From G020344215 sp039586575 (lineage in GTDB: Bacteria > Gemmatimonadota > Gemmatimonadetes > Palauibacterales > KS3-K002): a stretch of 64,000 bases of DNA. This document shows, piece by piece, positions 44,105-53,112 of the stretch (positions within the stretch are counted from its first letter, which is position 1; every line of letters begins with the position of its first letter). A model generated the notes under the pieces. The model searched no databases and was not told the origin of the DNA. It saw nothing but the letters and a program-made list of their open reading frames with translations. The stretch covers positions 1 through 64,000 of the forward strand of contig JBDHKD010000014.1 of the NCBI GenBank assembly GCA_039586575.1. Reading direction: 5' to 3'. The position numbers and the translations under genes were made by a program.

Positions 44105-44773
44105 ATGCTGGCCCTGATTGAGATGAACCTTCTCCCCGGCGGTAAGCGGGGAGTAGTACGACCGAAGGGCGGACGGAAGGTCTCACTCCCGAAGTTCGAG
44201 GGACTGCGTGACATGGTTCAGGGTGACCCTTGGGTCATCGCTGTGGCTGTCATCGGTGTCATCGCAGCTCTCCACGTCGGTTTCACGTTCTTCACTCAGG
44301 GAGTGACGCTCGGCCGAATCGAAGACGAGCTCCAGGTGCAGCGTCAGGACTCGATCCGCTACGCCGAGGCCATCGCCGCGGCGGACAGCCTGGAAGCGCG
44401 GCGCGACACCTTGGAGAGAAAGTCGCAGATTATTCGCGAGATCGATGCCGGCCGTTTCGTCTGGCCTCACATCATGGACGAAGTGAGCGCCTCCTTGCCC
44501 GACTACACCTGGCTAACCGCTCTCAGTCAGAGCGCCGGTGGGGGCGCCGATGTCGAGTTCCGCCTCGATGGGATGACCGGGCAAACCCAGGCGCTCACCC
44601 GCTTTATGCGTGACCTCGAGGATTCGCCCTTCATCCGCGACGTACGGCTCGTATCGCAGGAGCAGATACAGCAGGGGCAAAGGCTCGTACACAACTTTGT
44701 TCTCCTGGCTCGCTATCAGATCCCCGATTCCACGGCGATCATCACCGAGCCGATCATCCTGGCAGGGGAGTAG
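44105..44773 (+). CDS. pilN: Type IV pilus inner-membrane protein PilN
   Basis: PilN carries the short cytoplasmic peptide that binds PilM, here MNLLPGGKRG near the N-terminus, matching the conserved INLLP motif. One membrane helix (about residues 45-65) follows, then a coiled coil and a periplasmic ferredoxin-like domain. At 222 residues it is slightly longer than usual, mostly from a basic linker between the PilM-binding motif and the helix. The start could be 44105 or the ATG at 44123. The pilO start lies four bases after its stop. Confidence 0.9.
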   Translation: MLALIEMNLLPGGKRGVVRPKGGRKVSLPKFEGLRDMVQGDPWVIAVAVIGVIAALHVGFTFFTQGVTLGRIEDELQVQRQDSIRYAEAIAAADSLEARRDTLERKSQIIREIDAGRFVWPHIMDEVSASLPDYTWLTALSQSAGGGADVEFRLDGMTGQTQALTRFMRDLEDSPFIRDVRLVSQEQIQQGQRLVHNFVLLARYQIPDSTAIITEPIILAGE

Positions 44774-44777
44774 TGCC

Positions 44778-45383
44778 GTGGCTCTGTTACCAGCCGAACC
44801 CAAACAACGACGAAACGCGCTGATCTTGATCATCATGATGGTCGGTGCCGCGTGGTACGTCGCGAAGATATACGCGCTCGACCCGCGCCAGACCGAGATC
44901 AACTCATCGCGCGCGAATCTCGAGACACTCGAAAGCCAGAATCGGCGCTCCCGGGCTCTGGCCGCCCGGCGCGATGACTTGAACTCGCGTATGGAACTCC
45001 AAGAGCGCCAACTCAGGATCTTCGAGGAGTTCATTCCGGAATCCCAGGAAGTCCCGGAACTGCTCGATGCAATCTCCACTGAGGCACGACTGACCGGTAT
45101 CGAGATGACCCGGTTCCGCCCTCAGGCCGACGAGCCCGGCGAGTTCTACACCAAGCGGACTTGGGAACTCACACTCCTCGGTGAGTATCACGATATCGGC
45201 AGGTACCTGGCCCGCGTCGCGTCCTTACCCCGGATCATCAAGCCTGGCAACGTGAACGTCTCGCTGGCACCGCGCAGCCGGGCGACGCGTGACATGGAGG
45301 CCCCGTTGGAAGTGACCCTGCGGGTAGAGACATTCGTGTTGGGTGCTCTGCCAACGGGACAGCAAGGCCAAGGAGCGTCCTAA
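44778..45383 (+). CDS. pilO: Type IV pilus inner-membrane protein PilO
   Basis: PilO pairs with PilN to form the periplasmic alignment complex. The 201-residue protein has a short basic N-terminus, one membrane helix (about residues 13-33), a coiled coil (ANLETLESQNRRSRALAARR) and a C-terminal domain with FIPESQEVPELLDAISTEA, a recognisable PilO segment. GTG at 44778 has AGGGGAG upstream and sits four bases after the pilN stop; the longer frame from 44610 overlaps pilN and does not look coding. Confidence 0.92.
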   Translation: MALLPAEPKQRRNALILIIMMVGAAWYVAKIYALDPRQTEINSSRANLETLESQNRRSRALAARRDDLNSRMELQERQLRIFEEFIPESQEVPELLDAISTEARLTGIEMTRFRPQADEPGEFYTKRTWELTLLGEYHDIGRYLARVASLPRIIKPGNVNVSLAPRSRATRDMEAPLEVTLRVETFVLGALPTGQQGQGAS

Positions 45384-45384
45384 C

Positions 45385-45831
45385 GTGGCTTATTCCGTCC
45401 TGATTCTCGTAGCCGCGCTCACCGGCATTGCGGCCGGCCCGGCGCCCGCCTCATTGGCGCCGCAGGACACGGCCAGCTCTCGCCAGTCCTCCGAGCAGGA
45501 TGCGATCTATCGGCGCGAAGTGTTCGTCTATCCGTCGGACGCCCGCCGTAACCCGTTCGTCAGCCTCATCGGGCCTGACGTCGATAGCGGCCCACTGTTC
45601 GGTGACCTCGATCTCATGGGCATCATCTTCGGAGGTTCTGCCGGCAGTGTCGCCACCGTGATTGACCGCGCTAGCGAAAAACGATATCGCGTGCGCCGCG
45701 GCGACTCCATCGGCAACGCACGCGTGGTCGAGATCCGACCGGACGCAGTCGTCTTCCAGGTCACCGAATTCGGTGTCACCCGAAGCGAGACGCTGCGCAT
45801 TAGACGAGGAGAGGAGGAGGAGCAAGAATGA
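45385..45831 (+). CDS. pilP: Type IV pilus protein PilP
   Basis: PilP connects the PilN-PilO complex to the PilQ secretin through the periplasm. The 148-residue protein has a hydrophobic N-terminus, a flexible segment, then the beta domain with RRNPFVSLIG and LMGIIFGG, the usual PilP/GspC pattern. Unlike most PilP proteins it has no lipobox cysteine, so it is probably anchored by, or cleaved after, an ordinary signal sequence. GTG starts two bases after the pilO stop, and ATGA links it to pilQ. Confidence 0.85.
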   Translation: MAYSVLILVAALTGIAAGPAPASLAPQDTASSRQSSEQDAIYRREVFVYPSDARRNPFVSLIGPDVDSGPLFGDLDLMGIIFGGSAGSVATVIDRASEKRYRVRRGDSIGNARVVEIRPDAVVFQVTEFGVTRSETLRIRRGEEEEQE

Positions 45832-47669
45832 TGCTCCATGCGCTGTTATTCTTCTTGGCCATGGCAGGAGCCGACGACCCAGCGAGCGTCACCGAGCTTC
45901 GGGTCGAGCCCGCGGCAGCCGGCTTCACCGAGGTCGTTGTGCGGATGAGTGGCGAGGTCAACTATTCCGATTTCCTGCTCACCGATCCGCCGCGACTTAT
46001 CGTCGATCTCAAAGGCGCTCGGCACGCTCTGCCGAGAGACAACTTTGAGAACATCAACCGGGGCGGTGTTATCCGCGTCCGGACCAGTCAGTTCCGTGAC
46101 GATGTGGTCCGCATCGTCGTGGAGCTCACCGAGCCTACGAGTTACACCCTGACTCGCCAGGGCGGCGAGATCAGGGTCTCGTTCCCGAACCTCTCCGGTT
46201 CGGCCTTCGACTCGTGGGCCAGCGCACCGGGCGCGGCGGCTGCTCCGCCTGCGGCGGCCGCCGAGACGCGAAGCACAGCGGCGCCGCCACGAGATCCGCT
46301 GCCGCAGCAACAGGAGCCGTCGCCCTTCGCGCAGCGCGCCACCCCGGTGAGCCAGATGCCCCGGATCACCGTGACGTTCGAGAACACCGACATCCGTGAC
46401 GTCCTCAACAACTTCGCAGACTTCACGGGCAAGTCGTTCGTGCCGGGCGCCGGCGTCGAGGGTTCGGTCACGGCCAATATTCGCAACCAGCCGTGGGATC
46501 TGGCGCTCAAAGCGATCCTCGAGGCTCACGGCTTGACGGCGGTCGAGACGGCGACCGGTATCATCCGCGTCGACCGGCTGGAGAACCTGCAGGAGCGCCA
46601 GCAGTTGATCCAGCTCGAGACCCAGATCTTCAAGATCAACTACGCACCGGTCACCGAGGTGGCCGCGGCTCTGCAGCCGGCGCTCTCCGAGCGCGGGCAG
46701 GCGATCGCCAATGCGGCGACCAACTCGATCATCGTCACCGACTTGCCGGAGAACCTAGACATCGCTCGCCAGATGGTGAACGACCTCGACGTCCGTACGC
46801 CGCAGGTCGTCATCTCCGCAAAGATCATCTTCGTCGACCGCAGCGAGATCGAAGAGCTGGGCGTCATGTGGGACTTCAAGGACACACAGGGCAACCAGCT
46901 GAACGAGCGAATCCCCGGGCCCACGCTCGACCCGCGGGATTGGGAGATCGTCGACACGGACTTCGACGGTGTCCCCGAGACGGTCGTCAGGCCGCTCGTC
47001 AACACGACCGAGGTCTCGTTTGCCGGGTCATCGATCGCCGCGCTCGCCAACGCGCGCGACCAGATCGTTACCCCGGCGCTCTCACTGCTCACCTCCGTCG
47101 CTATCGGTGATTTCAGGCTGTTCAACTTCATCGACGTCCTGGAACGGCTGGATCTCTCCGACATCGTCGCCGCCCCGACGATTCAGGCGATGGACAATCA
47201 GCCGGCTGAGATCCTGGTCGGCGAGCGCACCCCTGTCCGCGTCGCCGACTACGGCGCCGCTGGCGCTCAACAGGGTCAAGGCGCTCAGGGTCAGTTCCCG
47301 CAGGCGACCGTCGACTACCAGGAGACCGGCATCAAGCTGCAGGTCACACCGCACATCACCTTCGATCGCAAGATCGTCATGGACCTGCACGCCGAGCGGT
47401 CGGGTGTTCAGCTGGCGCCCGGTGACATCGGTTTCACTTTCCAGACTCAGGAGGGTACGACGCGCTTGATCTTGAATGACGGGGAGACCGGCGTGATCGG
47501 CGGTCTCACCATCACCGAGGTCACCAGGACTGAAAGCGGTGTTCCGATTCTGATGGACCTCCCCCTTGTCGGGCCACTCTTCCGGACCACCAGGTCCGAT
47601 GATGCCAAGCGGGACCTGTTGATCCTTGTGACTCCACACATCGTGGACGAAGCAGTGGCAGCACGCTAG
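45828..47669 (+). CDS. pilQ: Type IV pilus secretin PilQ
   Basis: PilQ is the outer-membrane channel through which the pilus exits. The 613-residue protein has a signal peptide and one AMIN peptidoglycan-binding domain (about residues 20-125). A Pro/Ala-rich linker follows, then the N0 domain (ITVTFENTDIRDVLNNFADF), an N1 domain (FKINYAPVTEVAAALQP), and the secretin barrel with VPILMDLPLVGPLFR near the end. One AMIN domain makes it shorter than Pseudomonas PilQ. ATGA overlap with pilP indicates coupling. Confidence 0.95.
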   Translation: MMLHALLFFLAMAGADDPASVTELRVEPAAAGFTEVVVRMSGEVNYSDFLLTDPPRLIVDLKGARHALPRDNFENINRGGVIRVRTSQFRDDVVRIVVELTEPTSYTLTRQGGEIRVSFPNLSGSAFDSWASAPGAAAAPPAAAAETRSTAAPPRDPLPQQQEPSPFAQRATPVSQMPRITVTFENTDIRDVLNNFADFTGKSFVPGAGVEGSVTANIRNQPWDLALKAILEAHGLTAVETATGIIRVDRLENLQERQQLIQLETQIFKINYAPVTEVAAALQPALSERGQAIANAATNSIIVTDLPENLDIARQMVNDLDVRTPQVVISAKIIFVDRSEIEELGVMWDFKDTQGNQLNERIPGPTLDPRDWEIVDTDFDGVPETVVRPLVNTTEVSFAGSSIAALANARDQIVTPALSLLTSVAIGDFRLFNFIDVLERLDLSDIVAAPTIQAMDNQPAEILVGERTPVRVADYGAAGAQQGQGAQGQFPQATVDYQETGIKLQVTPHITFDRKIVMDLHAERSGVQLAPGDIGFTFQTQEGTTRLILNDGETGVIGGLTITEVTRTESGVPILMDLPLVGPLFRTTRSDDAKRDLLILVTPHIVDEAVAAR

Positions 47670-47675
47670 AACGAT

Positions 47676-47710
47676 CACGGCGCCGATCGCCGCGGCGGAC
47701 CGGCGCCGTG
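47676..47710. other. GC-rich hairpin after pilQ
   Basis: CACGGCGCCG (47676-47685) and CGGCGCCGTG (47701-47710) form a perfect 10-bp stem with a 15-base loop. No T-run follows, so it is either a factor-dependent terminator or an mRNA structure. Confidence 0.5.
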
Positions 47711-47743
47711 AGACGCTCTAAAAAAACCTGAGGGAGTAGTCTT

Positions 47744-50377
47744 ATGCGAAGCGTACGGGGATGGGCACGGTTGTTGACGGCGACGACGGCCGTGGCCCTG
47801 CTGGGATTGACGGCGTGTGAGGAAGATGACGCCGTTTACGGACCGCTGGTGGATGAAGTACCGCCAACAGTCTCGGTGACCGGCGCCAGTGTGTCCGGTG
47901 ACACGCTGCGCGCCACTATCGAGGCGGAGGACTACATCGGCCTGTCGCTCGTGGTTACCGAACTGCGCCGCACCGACCAGTTCGAGACGGTGATCACGCC
48001 GCAGGGTGACACGCTCGTCCTCGGCCGGCTGATCGCCGTCGACACGACTCGCTTCACGGGTCGCGTGGTGCAGACGACCGTCGAGACCACCTTCTTCACC
48101 GGCTTCTCCAATCCGACGGCGGTCGAGATCCGAGCCATCGCGGTCGATTCCCAGGACAACGAGGCAACCGATGCGGCGACGGTCATCGTCGGCGGTGGTC
48201 CCGGCGGCGGACTCGGCGGTCCGACGGTGTCGATCTTCTCGCCGCTCCCGAACCAGACCGTGCGTGACAACACGCTGATCCGGGTCGGTGTGCGGGCGAG
48301 CGACCTCACCGGACTCGCCCAGCTCAACGTCACGCTCACCGGCATTTCGCCGCCCACCGTGCCAGCGGCCGACACGATCCGCTTCGCTGAGTTCCGCACC
48401 AGCGTCGATACGCTGTTGGATTTTTTTATACCCCAGGGGGCCTTGGGCACGCTGACCATTACTGCTGAGGCTATCAACCTCAACACGATCAGCGCTTTTG
48501 CCCAGATTGAGGTGATCGTGGCGACGGAGGTCCCCGACGATACTAACCCGCCAATCGTCAGCATGCTGGTCACCGGCGGCGTGGAGAGAAGGACCGACGA
48601 GCCGCTGCGAATGGAGGTCGACGACTCGCTGCTCTTTAACGTCGTCGCTCTCGATCAAGAGACCGCCATAACGCGCGTGGGCGTGACGGTGGTCGTCCGC
48701 AACGACAAGACGACAGGCGTATTCATTGATACCCTCTTCGTTGACAGTGTCATGAATCCGGCGATCAGCGGCACCGTGCCCATACAGTTCGCGCTGATGC
48801 CGCAGGACCTACCACCGGCCATCTTCACCGAGATCGATGTCCCCGACACGCTCTTCTTCGAGGTGACGGCGTGGGCCTTCGACGCCGCCTCCGTACCGAA
48901 TTGCGGTGCGACGGTGGATCCGGAAGGCTCGCAGGCCAGCCTACCGTGCACCAGCGGTGACCCGATCCACGCGGCTGGCATCCAGGGTGGGTTCGTCGAG
49001 CGGCTCATCGTCTCCGGCCGTACCGTCGGCTTCCCGCAGGGCGCGCTGATCGCCGACGCGGTCGTCGATACCCTGCGCGAGCTGTTACTGCTCTCCGACT
49101 TCAACTTCGGTATCGTCCGACCCTTCTCGCTGCGTAACGAGGTCTTCCTCGACGGTATCCCCGTTGGGTCCAGCCCCTGGGGTCTGTCGACCGATCTCAC
49201 GCAGGATCTGCTCCTCGTCAGCAACTCCGGCGGTACCAACATCTCCGTGGTCGACCTGGGACTCCGCGACCCGGTCGCCCCCAATCCCGGCTTGGAGGTC
49301 GATCGCTTCCAGACCCAAGACCTCAAGGTCTTCAGGGTCGATGAAGCCTTCGACGCCATCGGCCGCCGGATCTTTCCAGTCACCTTTTTCGACTACTCGG
49401 ACCGGCCGCAGTTCCTATCCCAGGCGGCGAACGGCCTGATCCTGTTCTCGACGGTGCCGGCGTTACCGGACGAGGAACCGGGAACGATACGCGAGTACGA
49501 TCCGGTACAGCGGGAGATCCGCTTCTTCATCAACTACGCGGACCGCGTTCCGCCGCCCAACGCCCAGATCCAGGTCATCAATGCCGACTCGGTGTTCGGC
49601 CTGAATGGTGGCCGGAATTTCGCCGTTTGTGACCATACGCGCGGTGACCCCAGTCCGGCGGCCCGCTCCTGCATTATCGCTGCAGACTCCCTGGGCGATG
49701 CCGCCTGGAAAGTCGCGGCGATGGTCGCCGGCTCGGGTTGGGATACCGAGATCTACACCGACCTCTTTATCGAAAGCATCGGTCTCACCGACACGACCTT
49801 CGTGGCCGCCAGCGGTGACCGCGAGTTCATCGCGTTTGGTGAGGGTGACACGCCAAGCCGCGCCGGCCGCATCATCATGTACCAGTCGGCCACGCAGAGC
49901 GTCACCAACGCCCTGATGGTCAGCGACTTGACTGGCAACGCCGAGGAACGCGTCTTCGGGCTGGGACTCAACAACGACGGCAGTCTGGGTGTGGCCCGCG
50001 GCAGCAAGGCCTACTTCTTCGGTCCCGATCAGCCCGGTGGTCCCAACGTCCTCAGGTTGCTGGGTATCAACGAGTCGATCAGCCCGACGGGGGTCGGCGC
50101 GGCACTTCACCCGGACAACGACATCGCCAGCACCGCCGTGCCCGACGAACGCCTGACCTTCTTGGGCTCGGGCGACGCGCGGATCGAGATCGTCGACGCT
50201 TGGCACTTCACTTTCCGGCGCGGGCAGCTGATCATCCGCGACCCGATCGTCGGGCCGCTGCGCGTCAGTCGGCGCTTGCCGCTCGATCCTCCCGAAGTGC
50301 TCTTGAAGGCGTATGGCGTTACCGCGAACGGTGTGGTGGTGATTTCGGTCAAGGACAGCGACATCATCCCGTTCTGA
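47744..50377 (+). CDS. Large lipoprotein with Ig-like repeats and beta-propeller-like region
   Basis: I do not recognise a named family. The 877-residue protein has a lipobox LTAC (Cys25). Residues 40-300 contain two or three Ig-like beta modules (PTVSVTGASVSGDTL; PTVSIFSPLPNQTV; PPIVSMLVTGGVE). The remainder has blade-like repeats (SPWGLSTDLTQDLLLVSNSGGTNISVVDL and similar), suggesting a beta-propeller. It follows pilQ after a 74-base gap and a hairpin, and a terminator closes it. It is probably exposed at the outer membrane. A link to pilus function is possible from position only. Confidence 0.7.
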   Translation: MRSVRGWARLLTATTAVALLGLTACEEDDAVYGPLVDEVPPTVSVTGASVSGDTLRATIEAEDYIGLSLVVTELRRTDQFETVITPQGDTLVLGRLIAVDTTRFTGRVVQTTVETTFFTGFSNPTAVEIRAIAVDSQDNEATDAATVIVGGGPGGGLGGPTVSIFSPLPNQTVRDNTLIRVGVRASDLTGLAQLNVTLTGISPPTVPAADTIRFAEFRTSVDTLLDFFIPQGALGTLTITAEAINLNTISAFAQIEVIVATEVPDDTNPPIVSMLVTGGVERRTDEPLRMEVDDSLLFNVVALDQETAITRVGVTVVVRNDKTTGVFIDTLFVDSVMNPAISGTVPIQFALMPQDLPPAIFTEIDVPDTLFFEVTAWAFDAASVPNCGATVDPEGSQASLPCTSGDPIHAAGIQGGFVERLIVSGRTVGFPQGALIADAVVDTLRELLLLSDFNFGIVRPFSLRNEVFLDGIPVGSSPWGLSTDLTQDLLLVSNSGGTNISVVDLGLRDPVAPNPGLEVDRFQTQDLKVFRVDEAFDAIGRRIFPVTFFDYSDRPQFLSQAANGLILFSTVPALPDEEPGTIREYDPVQREIRFFINYADRVPPPNAQIQVINADSVFGLNGGRNFAVCDHTRGDPSPAARSCIIAADSLGDAAWKVAAMVAGSGWDTEIYTDLFIESIGLTDTTFVAASGDREFIAFGEGDTPSRAGRIIMYQSATQSVTNALMVSDLTGNAEERVFGLGLNNDGSLGVARGSKAYFFGPDQPGGPNVLRLLGINESISPTGVGAALHPDNDIASTAVPDERLTFLGSGDARIEIVDAWHFTFRRGQLIIRDPIVGPLRVSRRLPLDPPEVLLKAYGVTANGVVVISVKDSDIIPF

Positions 50378-50420
50378 TCGAGGGCCGTCGCGCGCCGGCG
50401 ACCGCCCGATGCAGACAACC

Positions 50421-50463
50421 AAGCCGCCCGACCAGCCTTGGTGCGGTCGGGCGGCTTTCCCTT
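50421..50463 (+). terminator. Rho-independent terminator
   Basis: AAGCCGCCCGACC (50421-50433) and GGTCGGGCGGCTT (50445-50457) form a perfect 13-bp stem with an 11-base loop, followed by TCCCTTT. It ends the lipoprotein transcript 44 bases after its stop. Confidence 0.9.
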
Positions 50464-50522
50464 TGCGGCCGGGGCCGGGAGCGCTTCCGCCGTCAGGTCG
50501 GCCGGCCGTGAGGGGACGACTG

Positions 50523-50551
50523 TTGACAAGCGGTTGATTCCTGTTAGCCAT
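50523..50551 (+). promoter_or_regulatory. Candidate topA promoter
   Basis: A perfect TTGACA -35 box at 50523-50528 lies between the terminator and topA. The -10 region is weak (TAGCCA at 16 bases or AGCCAT at 17), so the assignment is uncertain. Confidence 0.35.
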
Positions 50552-50622
50552 CTTCTGCGCTGGATGGCCGGGAACCTTCGGGGTCGGCAGCGGGGTAAGG
50601 GTGGACGGGCTGAACGAGCGAT

Positions 50623-53088
50623 ATGACCGAGAAGAAGACGACCAAACGGACGAAGCAGCGAGCCAGGAAAGGGACGGCGAGCGGCAACGCTGGCAAGCTC
50701 CTGATCGTGGAGTCACCCGCCAAGGCGCGTACCCTCGGCCGCTACCTTGACGAGAGCTACGTCGTCAAGGCTTCGGTAGGTCACATCCGCGACTTGCCGA
50801 AGCGGGACCTGGGCGTCGATATCGAGAACCGCTTCGAGCCACACTACGTCACGATTCGCGGTAAGGGAAAGGTCATAAAGGAGCTCAAACAGGCGGCGAA
50901 GAACGCTGACCTGGTGTTGCTGGGCACCGACCCGGACAGGGAAGGGGAAGCGATCGCCTATCACGTCGCCGAGCAGCTCGGCTACCGGTCCAAAGACGGA
51001 AAGCGCTTCAGGCGCGTGCTGTTCGAGGAGATCACTCCCGAGGGCGTCGCGCAGGGACTCGAGAGCCCGGGTGAGATCGACTTCCGCAAAGTTGACGCTC
51101 AGCAAGCCCGGCGCATTCTGGACCGCTTGGTGGGTTACAAGGCCAGCCCCTTCCTCTGGAAGCCGATCCGCCCCGGCCTCTCCGCCGGTCGCGTTCAGAC
51201 GGTCGCCCTGCGGCTGATCTGGGAGCGAGAGGAGGCTATCAGTGGCTTCGAGCCTCGGGAGTACTGGTCCGTTGAAGCGCTGCTGGAGAAAGACGACCAG
51301 CGCTTCACCGCCAAGCTGCACCATATCGACGGGGTAAAGCCCGACCTGCCCGACGAGACGGCGGCTGCGGTGGTGCTCGATGCCGTCAGGCAAGTCCCGT
51401 TCGAGATCAGCAAGGTCCGTCGCAAGGAACGCCGTAAGAACCCGTCGGCTCCCTTTACCACCTCCACGATCCAGCAGGAAGCTGCCAAGCGACTTCGCTT
51501 CTCGGCGAAGCGTACGATGCGGGTGGCCCAGCAACTCTACGAAGGCGTCGAGGCGGGTGGCCAAGCCATCGGTTTGATCACCTACATGCGTACGGATTCG
51601 ACCCGCGTCGCGGCGTCCGCCGCCAACGCGGCTCGCGGCTTCATCGACAAGACCTTCGGCTCGAACTACCTGCCCAAATCGGCGCGGCTCTACAGCGGCA
51701 GACAGCAAAAGGGAGCGCAGGAGGCGCACGAGGCGATCCGTCCCACGTCGGTTTATCGCACCCCGGATTCCCTCAAGGGCGATCTCGACCCCGACCAGCA
51801 CAAGCTGTACACCTTGATTTGGCTCCGCTTCGTCGCGTCGCAGATGTCTCCGGCCGTCTACGACACGACGACTGTCGACTTCGATCTGCAAGGCTCGGAT
51901 GGTCGCGCCTACCTGTTCCGGGTCACCGGGTCGATCCTCAAGTTCGACGGATTTACGCGACTGTATAAAGAGGTCCACGAAAAGGAGGAGGGTCGTCACC
52001 TCGACGAGCTCGAGGCGCTGCCCGCCCTGGTCGAAGGCGAGGTCATCCGGCTCGTCGAGCTGAGCAAGAACCAGCACTTCACGGAGCCTCCGCCGCGCTT
52101 CAGCGAGGCGAGCCTGGTCAAGGAGTTGGAGAAGTTGGGCATCGGCCGGCCCTCGACCTACGCTTCGATCCTCTCTACGCTGGTCGATCGAACCTACGTC
52201 GAGTTGGATAACCGACGCTTCGTACCGACACCGCTCGGTGAGACCGTAGTCCAGGTTCTCATTCGCGTCTTCCCGAGTACTTTCGATGTCGATTTCACCA
52301 GCAACCTGGAGGCCAGCCTCGACCGTATCGAAGGGGGGGAGCTCGAGTGGCACGAGGTACTCGATCAGTTCTATGCCGGCTTCAGTCAGCGACTCGAGGA
52401 GGGTAAGGCCAGGAGCGAAGAGATCATCAAGGAGATCGTGCAGGCGGAGGGTGCGGTCTGCGACCTCTGCGGCGCGCCGATGGTCGTCAAGTGGAACCGC
52501 TACGGCCGCTTCCTCGGCTGCTCCTCCTACCCGGAATGCAAGAACACTAAACCGATCGATCGTCTGCCCGACGTCGATCTGGGGGGCGAGAAGTGCCCGC
52601 AGTGCGGCGGCGAACTGCTGGTGAAGAGCGGACGCTTCGGTCCTTTCGTTGCTTGTTCGAACTACCCCGACTGCCGCTTCACTCGTGCCGTCGACGGCAA
52701 GCAAAACGAGGTCGCCGCCAACGCGAAGTGTCCGAAATGTGGCAGCCCGATGGCCGTCAAGACCGGTCGCTACGGCGAGTTCCTCGCCTGCACCGCGTAC
52801 CCGGAGTGCAAGCATACACAGGCCATCAGTCTGGGGCTGAAGTGTCCCACCTGCGCCGAAGGCGAAGTGGTCAAGCGGCGCACGCGGCGCGGCCGGATCT
52901 TTTATGGTTGCACGCGATATCCCGATTGCGATTGGTCGAGCTGGGATACCCCGGTCGGCTTCGATTGCCCACAGTGCGGCGCGAAAGTCGCGTTCCAGAA
53001 GACCTCCAAGCAGAAGGGCGACTTCCTGCGTTGCACGGCCTGCGGTCACGAATCGCTGTCGGAAGCGCCAAGCGCGAGTTCGGGCTGA
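50623..53088 (+). CDS. topA: DNA topoisomerase I
   Basis: TopA relaxes negative supercoils by passing one strand through a transient break. The 821-residue enzyme has a Lys/Arg-rich N-terminal tail (about 24 residues), a TOPRIM domain (LLIVESPAKARTL; GTDPDREGEAIAYHV), and the catalytic tyrosine near residue 321 in ITYMRTDS. The C-terminus carries five cysteine-rich zinc-ribbon modules (CDLC, CPQC, CPKC, CPTC, CPQC), more than the three of Escherichia coli TopA. It starts the topA-trmFO-xerC-hslV-hslU series. Confidence 0.97.
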   Translation: MTEKKTTKRTKQRARKGTASGNAGKLLIVESPAKARTLGRYLDESYVVKASVGHIRDLPKRDLGVDIENRFEPHYVTIRGKGKVIKELKQAAKNADLVLLGTDPDREGEAIAYHVAEQLGYRSKDGKRFRRVLFEEITPEGVAQGLESPGEIDFRKVDAQQARRILDRLVGYKASPFLWKPIRPGLSAGRVQTVALRLIWEREEAISGFEPREYWSVEALLEKDDQRFTAKLHHIDGVKPDLPDETAAAVVLDAVRQVPFEISKVRRKERRKNPSAPFTTSTIQQEAAKRLRFSAKRTMRVAQQLYEGVEAGGQAIGLITYMRTDSTRVAASAANAARGFIDKTFGSNYLPKSARLYSGRQQKGAQEAHEAIRPTSVYRTPDSLKGDLDPDQHKLYTLIWLRFVASQMSPAVYDTTTVDFDLQGSDGRAYLFRVTGSILKFDGFTRLYKEVHEKEEGRHLDELEALPALVEGEVIRLVELSKNQHFTEPPPRFSEASLVKELEKLGIGRPSTYASILSTLVDRTYVELDNRRFVPTPLGETVVQVLIRVFPSTFDVDFTSNLEASLDRIEGGELEWHEVLDQFYAGFSQRLEEGKARSEEIIKEIVQAEGAVCDLCGAPMVVKWNRYGRFLGCSSYPECKNTKPIDRLPDVDLGGEKCPQCGGELLVKSGRFGPFVACSNYPDCRFTRAVDGKQNEVAANAKCPKCGSPMAVKTGRYGEFLACTAYPECKHTQAISLGLKCPTCAEGEVVKRRTRRGRIFYGCTRYPDCDWSSWDTPVGFDCPQCGAKVAFQKTSKQKGDFLRCTACGHESLSEAPSASSG

Positions 53089-53112
53089 ACGCCGGCACAG
53101 GGCCCGCATTCA

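Noticed and set aside
50713..53109. A 798-codon open frame antisense to topA
   Set aside because: It is the mirror of a real, strongly conserved gene in GC-rich DNA and its translation shows no domain or plausible composition.
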